A stretch of 64,000 bases of DNA. Source: Ornithodoros turicata. Taxonomy: Eukaryota; Arthropoda; Arachnida; Ixodida; Argasidae. The notes under the pieces were generated by a model that saw only the letters and a program-made list of their open reading frames with translations, made no database searches and had not been told where the DNA came from. How positions within the stretch are numbered: the first letter of the stretch is position 1; every line of letters begins with the position of its first letter. Of the stretch, positions 46,801 through 55,277 are shown in pieces. The translations under genes and the position numbers were made by a program. The DNA is taken from assembly GCF_037126465.1 (NCBI RefSeq), contig NC_088210.1, forward strand, positions 13,538,011 to 13,602,010, in the 5' to 3' direction.

Positions 46801-49800
46801 TCTCAGCGCAATAGGGCTCCTCCTCTCTTTCCTTCCTCCGTGTCTGCCCGAGCAGCGAGCAAATACTGGACTTCTTTCTTCAGTGGTACAGTGGCTAGAG
46901 GCCACTGTATTCGGTGGATTTAGTCGTTTGCACGTAAACGAAGAAAGAAAGGGAGAGAAAGTTATTTTCCCTTGTTGGGAACTTTGCTTTGCAATTGCTG
47001 AACGAACATGCACGTACCATCTTTATCAAAAAGTCTTCTGCTCCATAGATTCACAAAATGTTGCCTCTTGCCGAAAAAAAATGTGCAATTCGATACCACG
47101 CGCATATACGTGATGGCGATGGCAGACGGCGAATCACAACCAAAGTGGTTCGCCAAAGTCCCGATAGGATGCGCCACCGTCCTGCACGTGCTCCGTTAAC
47201 ATTTTATGAAATGGCGGATTGTACCGCTCCACATTGTAGCGCGGGTCTACACCGCTATCACCTCTTTCTTTTGGCGAAAACGACGTAGGCCTGTAGCCCA
47301 CCCGTGCCCTTCTCTCTCTTCCTATGTCTCAGGGTGGGGTAGCATTGCCCGATGTCGGCCTCATGAACAGAAGCACTGCACTGAAGACTACATCAAGTAT
47401 ACTCAACGGCGAGTCGGCACCAGCTTAGGTGCTGCTCATGTACTGGATGGATCCACTGATGGCGGATCTTACACCACATGCCCATAATCCGCTGGCACCT
47501 GCAGCCGCGTCCCCACTACACTTCTACGCTGCTATTCATGCGTATAATCGAAAACTGTCCCAAATTCTTCCCGCCCACATTGTGACGTCGTCTCCTAACG
47601 CACTTGTTGAAGCAGCGATTCGACGCGGACTTCAAGCGGGTGCGAGCGGACCTGTAGCGTCGGCGAAGGACCATATCATGGTCCTCAGTAATACGACCAT
47701 GGCTCGCTGGACCTCTGTACGACACGTTATGGTCCTTCGCATGGGGGATTCAGCCCACGCGTGACCACCTCTCCACTTCGAGCATTGTGTTCCAGGACAG
47801 TTGCCGGTACTATTGTAACGTAGCAGCTAACGTACATACATAGGGTACAGCCATGTACCCTATGGGTGCCACACCGCAAGGATCTTTTGGGGACTTGTTC
47901 TGAATTGTTCATCTCCTGCCCCCTGACCTTCGATCGCCGGTGGTCAGGACACCGCCTCAGTGTTCTTGTCACAGCCTACGGGGCGGCAATACTGTGAACG
48001 GCACGCTGTCAGGCCGTGGCGCACCGACGACGTAACACGCCGTTATTCCTGTTGATGCGACGGTTGCGCATTAACCTGTCGACATCCAGCAGCCGGACTC
48101 GTTTGCGCTGGGGCAGGTCATCTTCGAGCGGCTGTGGCGTTCGCATCCCTCTGTTCGTGTCGTTGATGGACGTACAGTGCGGTTTGAGGGGCAGTCGGTT
48201 CATACACTGGGGAGACATGATAAAATCGTACATACTGCGCAGCGAACTGTCCTGTCCTCTTTACTTCGTCCGTGTTCTATGTGCGCTGTTATCATGTCTG
48301 CCCAGTTGATGGACGTGTCATCGTGGCCCAAGCTTCTCCATAACTGTACATATTTTACCTCATAAGGTGTTTTGTTGGAAAATCGTTCGTTTGCTGTGCG
48401 TACTGTACCTTTCTGCTGCAGTTTTGTTGCGCATACTAGGACGGATGTCTTGCTGTTGTACTACACCCTTTTTCTTTTTTCCTTTTTTTTTTTCAATACT
48501 CGGCTGACAGTTTGCTGTTACATTTCTCTGGCGGAGATGTTGCATGTCCTGAACTGCATATAGTCTAATTCGTACTGGCTTGTGCTCTCCGTAGTTGTGA
48601 GGTTTGCTGGAAATATTTGACTGAAATTTTTTGCCGTTCTACTTCGCCGGCGCAGAGTTTACATATCCTGAACTGTACATAGTCTTATTCATACTTGCAT
48701 GCTGATACCACGTTATATTAAATTTTCCTCAAACGCATGCAAAATAATTACTTTAAAAAGGCGTTCATCGGGCCACCTGCGCCATTTCAACGGACCGTGC
48801 AAACACAGCTGGAAATCGCTGGACAAAACTCTCGTAACTCCCTCTCAAGTGCGAGCATCACCTACCAAATCTAAGATTTAGTGCTCATAAAGAGTGCTTA
48901 TAAAGTGCTCACACTAGCTCCCTCTGTGTGCAGAGGGAGCTAGTATTGAGGCACCCTATGTTTACCTCCCACACAATGCGTACCGTCCCCTGCCGGGATT
49001 GAACCCGCGATCTTGAGCTCAGCAAGCAAGCACGCTATCGGTTGGCGCGTTGTGCCAATCAGGGTTGCGGAGTTGCCACTCCGGGGTTGGAATGATTCCG
49101 GAATCATTCCAGATTTATCAGAGCCCGGAATGGAATTGGAATGGAATGGCGCAAACTGTCCTAGGAATGAAATGGAATTAGGCACTTTTTTTTTTTTTCG
49201 CAGGCGGAATGAAATTGGAATGGACTGGTCTGGGTGTGACACGGTCAAGGGCGAAATAACCTTGTCTTTTTGCTTTTTTCGTGATGGGTAATGTGAATCT
49301 CCTCTTATAGCGCTGTTGGGCTACCCAGCACGGCTATACCGGTCCCTTTTCTTTTATTGATAGAATTAAAGGAATGGAATGGCGCTGCCAAGCCATTCCA
49401 GGAGTGGGAATTGGCCATACCTTTTCATTCCGAGGAATTGAAAGGAATGAAATTATCACAAATCCCCATTCCTCGGAATGGAAGTGGAACGGAATGGGTC
49501 ATCCCATTCCGCAACCCTGGTGCCAATCAATTGGGGAATACATATTAGGTGAAGAACAAAACATATCATTGCACCTTCTGAGCGTTAACATTAACACTCC
49601 TCAAATCAAGAGTGATAACGATAGCGCTCTGCGCAGTGGTCGACCTTAGCCATGTTACATGGTGACGTTTTTCCATAGAGTGCTGGGGGCTTAATCGCTT
49701 CATCATCGCTATGGTCGTTACAAGCTAACGAGTGGCGGGAAATTGAAAAAGGCGCGCGGGAAATTTAAAAAGGCAGGCACGTGATAAAACACGTGCACGT

Positions 49801-52800
49801 CGCTCTTCCCGCGATACGTGAAGGCCGGGGTACACGTCACGCGCAATGTGTCACGTGCCCACCTTTTTGAATTTCCCACCACTCGTTATCTTGTTACGAC
49901 CGTAACGACGATGAAGCGATTGAAGCCCGGCTTGTTGCAGCTCCGACGTATATACGCTCCAAAAACAGAAGTTCGCGACACAACAGGCTCAGGACCGAGC
50001 ACTGCTGACAATGATACCGGTATCGCGTAGATGTGATGAGAAAGAGAAAGGAGTATACGACTTTTTTTTTTTTCATGAACATGTAATATACACGTACAAA
50101 ACAACATAATATAGACCATAGAATGAACCCTCGTGAAGGTGATAATTACGCATGACATCAGATCAGATATGACTCTAGAAACCGCCCAAGCAGCACGGCA
50201 TCTTGGCCCAATATTGGCCTAATATCGGCAATACTGGTCTATTATTGGTCCAATATTAGACAAATACTGGGCCGCTATTGCCAATATTGGTACAATATTG
50301 GACCAATATTTGTGCTGCTTGGGAGGCAGCGCTCCTAGCACGATCGATCAGGCTCCTTGTTCGTTAAAATCGCCGTTCTTGAGTGATTTCGCACAGCCTA
50401 GCCACTATGGATCAACGACATAAGCAACAGCTGAAAAACAGCGAGCACGAAATTGATGGCGTCGAACGCAATCTAAACAACAGCTGTGAAAGAACGAGAC
50501 AAGCAAACAACAGTGAACTGAGTCCCACTGTCTACTTGGGAATCCTGTTATTACGGAACAGTATGTCTCAACAGACGACTACAATCTCAGTGTCCAACAC
50601 AATACCGCCATTTTTTTTTTCTGCCCATGGGGCATCCATAGACCACGAAATGAGTAATATTGGACTGCTGACGTCAAACAAGAGAAATTGCTGTTGCTGG
50701 ATGAAGAATGTGATGAAAACGCGGCTTTACCGAGGCCTCCGAAAGTAATCTACTTTTTTGGTGTCTATTTGTCTTTCATACACTGTGCAATAACGTTGGG
50801 AAAGAGAAGAGGTGTATCGGGACGGTGAGAAATGTGCAGGGATCGGAATGGTTGGTGATTGTTTCTGTTCTCCCTTTTCCACCCTTCGTTTTCCTGGGAT
50901 GAGATGTGTTCCTTGTCATTTTTTTTCTTCGTTCCTTCTCGAATAAATACCTACGACGTACCTCATGATAACGTAAACACATTGCAATCATGAGTGGTCC
51001 GGGGGGGGGGGGGGGCAATGCGGTACATATTCGCGCCGAGAAGTTTGGGAGTCGCCCTCTGGTGTTCACTGAACGAACCGTGTCGTGGGGGTATTCCCGG
51101 GCAGTATTCGCACATTGCATTGCGTATCAAGGCATTGCACGTGTAAGAGGCTGTCCAGCATTGATATTTCCTGGTGATTCACGACGAAAACGACATATGT
51201 GTTCCAAGAAAATCGCATTTTCATTCCAATATGACAGTTTTTACTGTAAGTAACAAAAACGAAACCGAAACGAAGATCCCCACCAAGAGGCGGCACAGTG
51301 GCGTTCCTAGTGAGGGTCTCGCCGCGAATACAGCGGTTATAGCGGCTGCTCCTGAATATTCTGAAAGCTGTAGTGCGCTACAAAATGCGCTACTATGAAA
51401 AAGTGAACCGCTTCGCTTTCATCTCTCTCTCTCTCTCTCTCTCTCTTTGACGTGAAAATGTCTGTAAGTTCGGTTTGGTAGCCAGGTCAAAATTTCCGAT
51501 TCAACCAAATTATGCCAAATTTCATGACGCGATAAGTCGATCGGTGAGTAATAAACCGATAGCAACAAACCGGCTAAATCCATATGGCTTATACGTGCAA
51601 GATTCTAGCTAACAAGGTCATTACGGCGGCTGACGCAGTCGCTGGCGGGCGCGTGCGAGAGAGACGGAAATATAGGGGGTACGCGTACCTTGCGGGCAGT
51701 CTATCTCGCGAACGCGTGAAGCTAGATTCGCCAAGGATCGAGGTGTCGTTGGAAAGTGCTTGAGAGGTTCTACCTGGACCTCAAGCGATATCGGCTTCCA
51801 CAACAACAACCAGAATTTTGTAAATTTGCAAAGTTGAAATATCAAAATTTTGCCAGAATGTCGGCATATATGGAACTAAAATATGATCAGAATTGAAAGG
51901 GGGGAGGGGGGGAGGGGCTCAGCACCGTGGAGGAGCCGGAGCCCGCCAGAGAACCCCGGGCGCAGCAGCGATGGGAGGCGGCGGGCGCCGACCCAAATGT
52001 TCTCGGTATTAATAAATGCCTAATGAATGGAATGAATAGATGAATAAAAACTCGTATTTCTTTCAATAAAATACCGCATAGGAGAAAACGAATCGGAGAT
52101 CGTGCGTCTCTGACATGACTGAGCACGCAGCCGCAACTGTCATTCACATATTTGTCTCGGGAGTCTGTGGTGACCAAGGCTTATCAGTTGCTTAAAGGGG
52201 CGCTACAGTGCGAAAACTTCTCGCGTAATAGAAGATGCCATTACCCAAAAGCATCCGTGTCGTCGTTCATGATTTAATCGCGAACGAAACTGCAATTTGC
52301 GCTTTCCTTCTTCTTCTCCTCCTCACGAGGCGCGATAATCCTGCCACCTGCTGTCGAAGGCTTTCCCTACGTTTTCCGGCTGACTTTCCAGGCGAACCGT
52401 AGTCATCAGCGCAAAAAAAAAAAAAAAAAAAAAAAGAAGAACATGGACCGATAGACAATGTCCTGTCTCTCTTGTCTTGAAGTCCATGTTTTGGTGGAGC
52501 ACTGAATGGTATACGGTTAATATGCACCAACTATACCCCAGCATATGCCGCTGTTTTGAGCTTCTATACGAATGTTGACATGGTTCCCCTTGTAGTCCCG
52601 GCCCAGGACGCGTGCTACCACCACCCCCTCCCGCTGTACGCCATACATAGCTGCAGTTGCTTCGTGGTGCTAACACAGACCTTTAATTAAAAGGAAGGCG
52701 GGACAACGCGGGGCACTGAACGTCCAACTTGTACCGCCGTGCCGTGCCTCCTGGGAGAAGGCGGGAAAACGGAAAGCGCAAATTGCGGTTTCCGCAACCA

Positions 52801-53795
52801 ACTGACTGCATATTTCGAGAACGTCAGAAACCACAAGGGCAGACTGCACGAAGACAGTGTTCCGTCCTGTTCTTGTGCCTTGCTGCGTCCTTCAAATATG
52901 TATGTGCCTAACTTATACGCTCTTCTAGTCTTTTGAAGAGGAGAAATTTTTGCCATTTTCGCCGCACCTTTAACAGCAACGCTACGAGTCAAAAATGGCA
53001 TTATTTCGTGCATTATTTCGCAAATACCGCATTATTTCGTGCAAGTTTCCGTTTATTCACACGCGCGACATACTCACGGAAGATTCTAGCGAAAGAAACA
53101 GCGAAAACACTGCTTACAGAGACGAAGTTCCGTTCCGTGTTGTGTCGAGCGTTCACATGGTGGGGAATACCGAGAGTGGCGTACTGCGAGTTTAGCAGAC
53201 GACACTTAGCAGACGACGCCGTCAGCGTCTTTTCCTGTCGTCTGCAAAGGAATATCTTGCGGCTGTGGCACAAGATGGCTGTGGCATCATGGTTAGCAGT
53301 GTATATACGTGAAAACACGACGCGCTCGCGTGACAGCAGAAAGCTATGACGTTCTTCGCATCTTCCGCTTCTGGGGAAATGTCACTCGCGTGAATACACG
53401 GTTTAAATAACGAACATAATTCGCTCGATAACATTTTTGTCAGTAACCTCTCAGGGAAACTAAGTGGCATTGCAAATCTTTTGCTCTTTCTTTTGTGGCT
53501 GCTTCCGAGCCCGAACACCACCACCGCCCCAAATACGTTTCCCAAACAATATCAAGGCATTCCGGTTCTGCGGTACAACAGAGAGAACGTTGCACCAAAC
53601 GTGCATTATAGGGACTGACCTGCATCCCTGTCCTCCAGCATGGTGGACATGACGGAGCTCTGCATGTCCCCCAGGGCTGCATAGACGGGCGTCTCGACGG
53701 GGATTCCATACCAGGCGCTTTTCAGCCGTCCGGCCAGTTCACCAGCTTGCACGACGTCAGGCAGGAGAGACACCGGAAAGTCAGCCTCGCATAAC
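31451..53795 (-). CDS. SHPK: Sedoheptulokinase (SHPK), 3' part, three exons
   Basis: The joined exons are 53795-53620, 38738-38538 and 31848-31451. All introns are GT-AG in phase 1 and give the C-terminal 257 residues, over half of the usual ~470-480. The enzyme is a cytosolic FGGY-type kinase that phosphorylates sedoheptulose to sedoheptulose 7-phosphate, feeding the pentose phosphate pathway. Recognisable segments, numbered within this part, are FPVSLLPDV (6-14), ALGDMQSSV (40-48, catalytic/nucleotide region), VLNISTSAQL (59-68), YFPYFKGRYLAVAASLNGGN, GERHLPDQRASV (159-170), and VGTGKALTKN (213-222) with DAAVGVALA (244-252), the FGGY C-terminal adenosine-binding motif. They follow mammalian SHPK in order. 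Upstream exons are not visible up to 64000, so they probably lie beyond it. Introns of 14.9 and 6.7 kb are full of transposons and 7SL copies. Confidence 0.93.
32240..32540 (+). repeat. Dispersed repeat, copy without MITE (empty site)
   Basis: Counterpart of 4030-4600. GGCTACTCCTCAGGACGCG is continuous at 32299-32317, where the other copy carries the 249-bp MITE. Confidence 0.75.
32980..33140 (-). mobile_element. LINE ORF2 C-terminal fragment, degenerate
   Basis: Antisense frame includes APFAVLESDTPHLILNCQRY, which matches the C-x-x-C...D-T-x-x-H-x-L-x-x-C-x-x-Y end of a LINE reverse transcriptase with the first cysteines lost. Short and decayed. Confidence 0.5.
33577..34340. mobile_element. 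Possible TIR element with ACAGGGTGTC / GGCACCC..CTGTAT ends
   Basis: TATACAGGGTGTC at the left and GGCACCCGCCTGTATA at the right are imperfectly complementary. Interior blocks (CTCATTTGCATA; AATTAATTATCAGATTTTAG) resemble 13060-13260. Non-coding. Confidence 0.45.
34498..34607. repeat. Perfect spacerless palindrome, 55-bp arms
   Basis: 34498-34552 is exactly complementary to 34553-34607 with no loop; the centre is GGCATA|TATGCC. It abuts the SINE that starts at 34608. The same peptide is therefore readable on both strands. Confidence 0.95.
34608..34805 (+). mobile_element. SINE with (CAC)n tail
   Basis: GCCGGCTGTGGCTGTCTGGGG, split as GCCGGCTGTGG and CTGTCTGGGG, starts it. TTTTCCTGGGTTTTCTTCAG, CAGTTCCCC, GTGACGTTGCCCACATACG and GAGGCCGACAACGGCAAACC follow, then (CAC)n. 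The tRNA-like head seems replaced by the palindrome at 34498-34607. Confidence 0.7.
35264..35310. mobile_element. Subfamily B MITE left-end fragment
   Basis: CACTCTAAAAACAGAACTTC at 35264-35283 followed by about 25 matching bases, then unrelated sequence. Truncated. Confidence 0.65.
35457..35575 (-). mobile_element. SINE with (CAC)n tail, antisense copy
   Basis: On the - strand it reads AAGTCGGCCCAGGACGCACA, AGGGCGTCAGTCGTGACG, GAGGCCGACAACGGC and then (CAC)n, seen here as (GGT)n at 35457-35483. Confidence 0.75.
35577..35612. repeat. (TAAATC)6 microsatellite
   Basis: Six copies of a hexanucleotide directly beyond the antisense SINE; probably its other-end tail. Confidence 0.9.
35762..36010. 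mobile_element. hAT-like element rich in GTAACGCGTTAC
   Basis: GAGGTAACGCGTTACCGGTA at the left and GGTAACGTAACTAATTACTT at the right, with interspersed ATGCATTA/GTAATG motifs. Boundaries uncertain. Confidence 0.45.
36068..36298. repeat. 53-bp tandem repeat rich in CCAGT, about 4 units
   Basis: Units of about 53 bp carry CAGTAACCAGTGTACACTGG, TTTCCAGTGTATCCAGTGAAA and related text, each unit itself containing CCAGT/ACTGG inverted pairs. Degenerate at both ends. Confidence 0.8.
36355..38510 (+). repeat. Dispersed repeat copy split by nested insertions
   Basis: Matches the 29936-30345 repeat up to ATTTCGTACACATGTTCCT (36735) and resumes at GACATCCCAAAG near 38432. Between lie a GTTACCGTTACC-rich element (from about 36742, ends AGGGAAGGATAACGG and its complement) and, inside that, the hAT-like copy at 37231-37743. 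T-rich low-complexity sequence fills 38090-38400. The host repeat ends about 30 bp from the SHPK exon donor. Confidence 0.7.
37231..37743. mobile_element. hAT-like GTAGTTAAACTAC element, copy 2
   Basis: Ends TGTGATGGCCAGTAGTTAA and AGCGGCCATCACTG. Collinear and highly similar to 24060-24583, including the CGGCACGATTGTGCTTCCG centre. Confidence 0.8.
38538..38738 (-). CDS. SHPK: SHPK internal exon
   Basis: Acceptor GCGCAG at 38744-38739, donor CTAG|GTGAGT at 38538/38537. It encodes (V)LNISTSAQLSFLMPDGF, SSPIEYFPYFKGRYLAVAA and SLNGGNVMAAFVRLLQQW, closely matching the central C-terminal domain of SHPK. Confidence 0.95.
39075..39340 (+). mobile_element. tRNA-derived SINE
   Basis: A B box GTGGGTTCGAATCCCGC at 39119-39135 is followed by CACCGGCTGTGCTGTCTGAAG, split here as CACCGGCTGTG and CTGTCTGAAG, then GTCGGCCCAGGACGCATTC. 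It ends TGCTTCGCGGCGCTAACACG. The 3' part recurs at 52543-52680. This is the usual anatomy of tick tRNA-type SINEs. Confidence 0.8.
39358..39595. mobile_element. Diverged MITE related to family 1/B
   Basis: AACTTAGCTTCATCGCGGAACACGC and GAGCGTGTTATGATGTGAAG arms (given in parts) frame AAGGCTTACGACTTTTTGTG and CCACCAAAAGGCGTGCGTCC. The layout is that of subfamily B with about a third of positions changed. Confidence 0.55.
40060..40370 (+). repeat. Dispersed repeat (inverted copy at 61030-61315)
   Basis: CATGATGACGTT, ATTTGTTTCCGTTTCCGTT-like, AAGTCGCGCCCGAA and GTTCGACAGCG blocks correspond to reverse-strand text at 61 kb (CGTCATCATGACGTTGG, CCAAACAAATCGGGAGG, TTCGGGCGCGACC, GCGCTGTCGAAC). 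Confidence 0.65.
41290..42233 (+). repeat. Upstream flank of the first 7SL copy, shared with 44487-44989 and 49955-50430
   Basis: ACCATCATATGCCAGTGAAA, GTCACAGATCA, CTCCCCGTCGGT and GCAACATAAGCAA blocks are in the same order at 44757-44940. In this copy a 665-bp hAT MITE is inserted (41392-42056). The CTCAAATACTG box lies about 28 bp before the 7SL start. Confidence 0.75.
41392..42056. mobile_element. hAT-type MITE (CGTACCTGGGT ends), 8-bp target duplication
   Basis: ATAATATG is duplicated at 41384-41391 and 42057-42064. Ends CGTACCTGGGT and ACCCAGGTATG. Terminal regions are rich in TAATGAAATTACAGTAATG. The uninterrupted site is present at about 44772-44783 (GTGAAATATGTCACAG). Confidence 0.85.
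42234..42533 (+). ncRNA. 7SL (SRP) RNA copy A
   Basis: 300 nt from GGCCGGGAGCAGTGGCGCGC to the terminator TTTT. It has the Alu-domain UGUAA motif in CTCCTGTAATCCAGC, the helix 6 loop GTCCGCACTAAG, and the helix 8 GGCGGAAACGC tetraloop with AGCAGG. GGTTGTCTAAGGAGGGGCGA and GTAGTGGGAT also match 7SL. 7SL is the RNA scaffold of the signal recognition particle, transcribed by RNA polymerase III. Private changes (GGCGTCC in helix 6, GGGATGGCATCC near the 3' end) suggest this copy may not be the functional one. Confidence 0.93.
42737..43138 (+). mobile_element. Solo LTR of an LTR retrotransposon
   Basis: 402 bp beginning TGCTGAGACATGG and ending TTCCCAACA, with a TATTTAAG box (42993-43000) and AATAAA (43065-43070) in the right order and spacing. 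GCAG at 42733-42736 and GCAC at 43139-43142 are the target duplication with one change. It interrupts the 3' flank of 7SL copy A, whose text resumes as CGAGATGCTGCGC. No internal retroviral-type genes are present. Confidence 0.8.
43225..43585 (+). mobile_element. LINE ORF2 C-terminal fragment, frameshifted
   Basis: One frame gives LALRRKLKRLKLLHNIVYDK; after a frameshift near 43385 another gives STRRKYGKLICELRSRKNVL and YFPFFPSTVRDCNDLPADM. This is the CR1/L2-like 'F-F-P-x-T-x-x-x-W-N-x-L-P' tail. It starts where the 7SL flank text GGCGCTGGAAGCAAT ends. Confidence 0.7.
43586..44480. other. Mixed repeats between the LINE end and the next 7SL flank
   Basis: A (GGT)n run with AGGGCTCGCCGTTCTTCGGC (44047-44106) is a reversed SINE tail. 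CATGGGTTCAAATCCTACAG (44215-44234) is a tRNA B box followed by (TTTA)n at 44262-44285. GATTTGAACCCATAC (44404-44418) is another, antisense. Confidence 0.55.
44990..45079 (+). ncRNA. Truncated Alu-like 7SL derivative, copy B
   Basis: About 76 nt of the 5' Alu domain (GGCCGGGAGCTGTGGCGCGC ... GAGGCTGGGATC) are joined directly to the last bases GGGCTCAACC and TTTT. The complete S domain (helices 5-8) and most of the 3' Alu strand are gone. The join is at GGGATC, which occurs at both ends of the missing segment in the parental sequence. Flanks match the full copies, including the CCAAATATCC box near -28. Transcription is possible but unproven. Confidence 0.88.
45466..45765 (+). ncRNA. 7SL (SRP) RNA copy C
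   Basis: 300 nt with canonical helix 6 (TGGGTGTCCGCACTAAG), GGTTGCCTAAGGAGGGGCGA and GGAAACGCAGCAGG. Local changes are GAACAGGCC (for GAACCGGCC) and GGGAAGAG (for GGGGTCAG). TTTT at 45762-45765. The 387-bp spacer back to copy B is the ordinary unit spacer, so B and C are adjacent tandem units. Confidence 0.93.
45766..48915. other. SHPK intron: 7SL 3' flank, then unrecognised sequence
   Basis: 45766-46020 is the 7SL unit spacer (AATAATTGGGAGTGGAATTG; TTTTATTACATTGCACTATT). 46021-48915 has several overlapping short open frames on both strands with no recognisable product. 48920-48965 is an inverted scrap of the 7SL spacer (GAGGCACCCTATGTTTACCT). Confidence 0.5.
48966..49560 (-). mobile_element. 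tRNA-derived SINE carrying a nested hAT MITE
   Basis: On the - strand, AGATCGCGGGTTCAATCCCGG is a T-arm/B box (given here in full as AGATCGCGGG plus TTCAATCCCGG). GCGCCAACCGATAGCGTGC is the A-box region. The body is split by the MITE at 49060-49519. Confidence 0.7.
49060..49519. mobile_element. hAT-type MITE (CAGGGTTGCGGA ends), 8-bp target duplication
   Basis: 460 bp. GTGCCAAT is duplicated perfectly at 49052-49059 and 49520-49527. Rich in GGAATGG/CCATTCC motifs. No ORF. Confidence 0.93.
49686..49930. mobile_element. Foldback element family 2, copy 2
   Basis: GGGCTTAATCGCTTCATCATC at the left (first 20 of it: GGGCTTAATCGCTTCATCAT) and GACGATGAAGCGATTGAAGC at the right. GAGTGGCGGGAAATT and CACGTGCACG inside, as in 14509-14752. 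Confidence 0.82.
49955..50430 (+). repeat. Orphan 7SL upstream flank without 7SL
   Basis: ACAGAAGTTCGCGA, CTGACAATGATACCGGTATC, ATATAGACCATAGAATGA and GCACAGCCTAGC...GGATCAAC match 44495-44885 in order. It ends before any 7SL sequence and is interrupted by the MITE at 50185-50323. Confidence 0.7.
50185..50323. mobile_element. MITE of CCAATATTGG repeats with CCAAGCAGCAC ends
   Basis: CCAAGCAGCAC at the left and GTGCTGCTTGG at the right. The body is several degenerate CCAATATTGG/TATTGGTC units, each self-complementary. Confidence 0.75.
50431..52542. other. SHPK intron, no gene recognised
   Basis: Contains a G-run (50999-51016), (TC)n at 51422-51447, a G-rich block with an A-run (51898-51918 and 52411-52435), and no supported exon. 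Confidence 0.45.
52543..52682 (+). mobile_element. SINE 3' end
   Basis: GTCCCGGCCCAGGACGCGTG and GCAGTTGCTTCGTGGTGCTA, split from ACACAG, match the 3' half of the SINE at 39075-39340. Confidence 0.65.
52683..53619. other. SHPK intron next to the exon
   Basis: 53320-53400 resembles 12592-12670. ATTATTTCG is locally repeated at 53000-53040. No exon. Confidence 0.4.
53620..53795 (-). CDS. SHPK: SHPK exon, furthest upstream visible
   Basis: Acceptor ACGCAG at 53801-53796, donor GCAG|GTCAGT at 53620/53619. It encodes LCEADFPVSLLPDVVQAGEL, the AGRLKSAWYGIPVETPVYAA stretch and LGDMQSSVMSTMLEDRDA. One base of a codon is inherited from an exon not seen. Confidence 0.93.
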
Positions 53796-54109
53796 CTGCG
53801 TGCATAAGCACGTACGTACGAGTTAATTCAATACATATACAAGGTACATGATCGAGAAACAGGCGCCATTCCGAAACACCTACTCATCACCCTTAGGAAA
53901 AATCTGTCAGTTGACTCCCTTTTGGTGACTAAATGCGTTGCCACAAAATTAGTCCGTTTAAGGATTAAATGCACTGGACTAAATGAATGTCACAGAGTGG
54001 AGAGTGCGTAGAGAAGAATCCCAGGTACGTACATAATTCATGTGCACGAATGGCAGCACTTTGAATCAAACCGTCAACCGTGATATATCGAATGATATAA
54101 AATTTTGCG

Positions 54110-54565
54110 ACATGCATATAGGGCACAGCTTCGCAAGAAATAACCGCTAGATATTTCTTCCTCTGTATGGGTGAAAACTTGCTTAACTTATCTAAGTTAT
54201 ATAGCCTTATTCCATCAAATTCACGAAGAGCACATTTTTCGTAGACTATTGCATTCAGGAGACCATTTACCAAGTTTGGACTTTGGTGATTATTTGCAGT
54301 CGTGGGGAGTAAATTTCGGGATTAGGGGAGTAATTGCACTCTAGGGGACAAGAAGCTGCAAATACTCCCCATTTCGCTCTTTTTTTTTTCTTTTTTTTTT
54401 AGAATGCAACACAACACATTGCGTCGGGGCTAGACCAAGAGGATCATACGTAATAGCACGATCCATTGATTAGACATAGACATAGACTATTACCACGGAT
54501 CGTGGTAACAGTATGGCAACCTACGTTGCCATGACTACGCCAAGACGCAATGACCTTCAGCATAG
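54110..54565 (+). repeat. Dispersed repeat, copy 1 (copy 2 at 57772-58430)
   Basis: GCACAGCTTCGCAAGAAATA, CTTGCTTAACTTATCTAAGT, GGGGAGTAAATTTCGGGATT, GGGGACAAGAAGCTGCAA and TGACTACGCCAAGACGCAAT occur in this order in both copies. The second copy has about 230 extra bp before the last block. It immediately precedes the 7SL tandem array. Confidence 0.8.
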
Positions 54566-54596
54566 TGGGAAACAGTAAGTGCGAAATATATTCCTG

Positions 54597-54602
54597 AAAT
54601 AC
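54597..54602 (+). promoter_or_regulatory. TATA-like box of 7SL unit D
   Basis: AAATAC at -28 to -23 from the 7SL start. AAATAC or a one-base variant occurs at the same distance in all seven copies, inside a conserved AAATACCCAAGA block. External upstream elements are known to drive 7SL genes in animals; function here is inference. Confidence 0.55.
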
Positions 54603-54624
54603 CCAAGACAGCTGATGGGTTCAC

Positions 54625-54924
54625 GGCCGGGAGCTGTGGCGCGCTCCTGTAATCCAGCTACCTGGAGGCCGGGTCTAGAGGACAGCCTGAGGCTGGGGTC
54701 AATGTCTCTCGCCTGCCCATGTTGACTGGGTGTCCGCACTAAGAAGGACGTCAACATGGAGGCCCTGGATGAGTCCCGGGCCCCCAGGTTGTCTAAGGAG
54801 GGGCGAACCGGCCCAGGGCGGAAACGCAGCAGGCAAAAGTTCCCGCGTCCTGCGGTAGTGGGATCGCATCCATGAATGGGTAACGTGAGGCAGCCCAACC
54901 AACAAGGCTGAACCTAGACCTTTT
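54625..54924 (+). ncRNA. 7SL (SRP) RNA copy D, first of tandem array
   Basis: 300 nt, all core motifs kept (TGTAATCCAGC, GTGTCCGCACTAAG, GGAAACGCAGCAGG, GTAGTGGGATCGCA). Differences: GAGCTGTGG in the 5' domain and CCTGGATGAG in the helix 5 region. Terminator TTTT at 54921-54924. Confidence 0.94.
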
Positions 54925-55277
54925 AGCACATTTTCACGAATAATTATTTAAATCCTCTATGGGAACACCAATAGGGAAATTTCCAGTCGGTGCCAACATT
55001 ATGCTGCCGCTGCCTTCTTCCACTCCTGCTTACTTCTTCTTCTTGTAAAATAATTGGGAGTAGAATTATACTAAGGTGAATCAGCCTAAATTTTATTACA
55101 TTGCACCATTATTTGTGTAGCGAGATGCTGCGCTTGCCGCAGGGAAGGACTGTTGCTAATTGCGGATATCTCCGCCACATGGCGCTGGAAGCAATGTTTA
55201 CCTAGGGTGCCTCAATACCCTGAAGAGGGAGCTACAAAATACGTCCCCTAAATACCCAAGATAGGAGATGGATTCAC

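Noticed and set aside
46624..48365. Several overlapping frames of 60-135 residues considered as an unknown gene
   Set aside because: Open on both strands without a dominant frame, family similarity or splice consensus; GC-richer sequence alone explains them.
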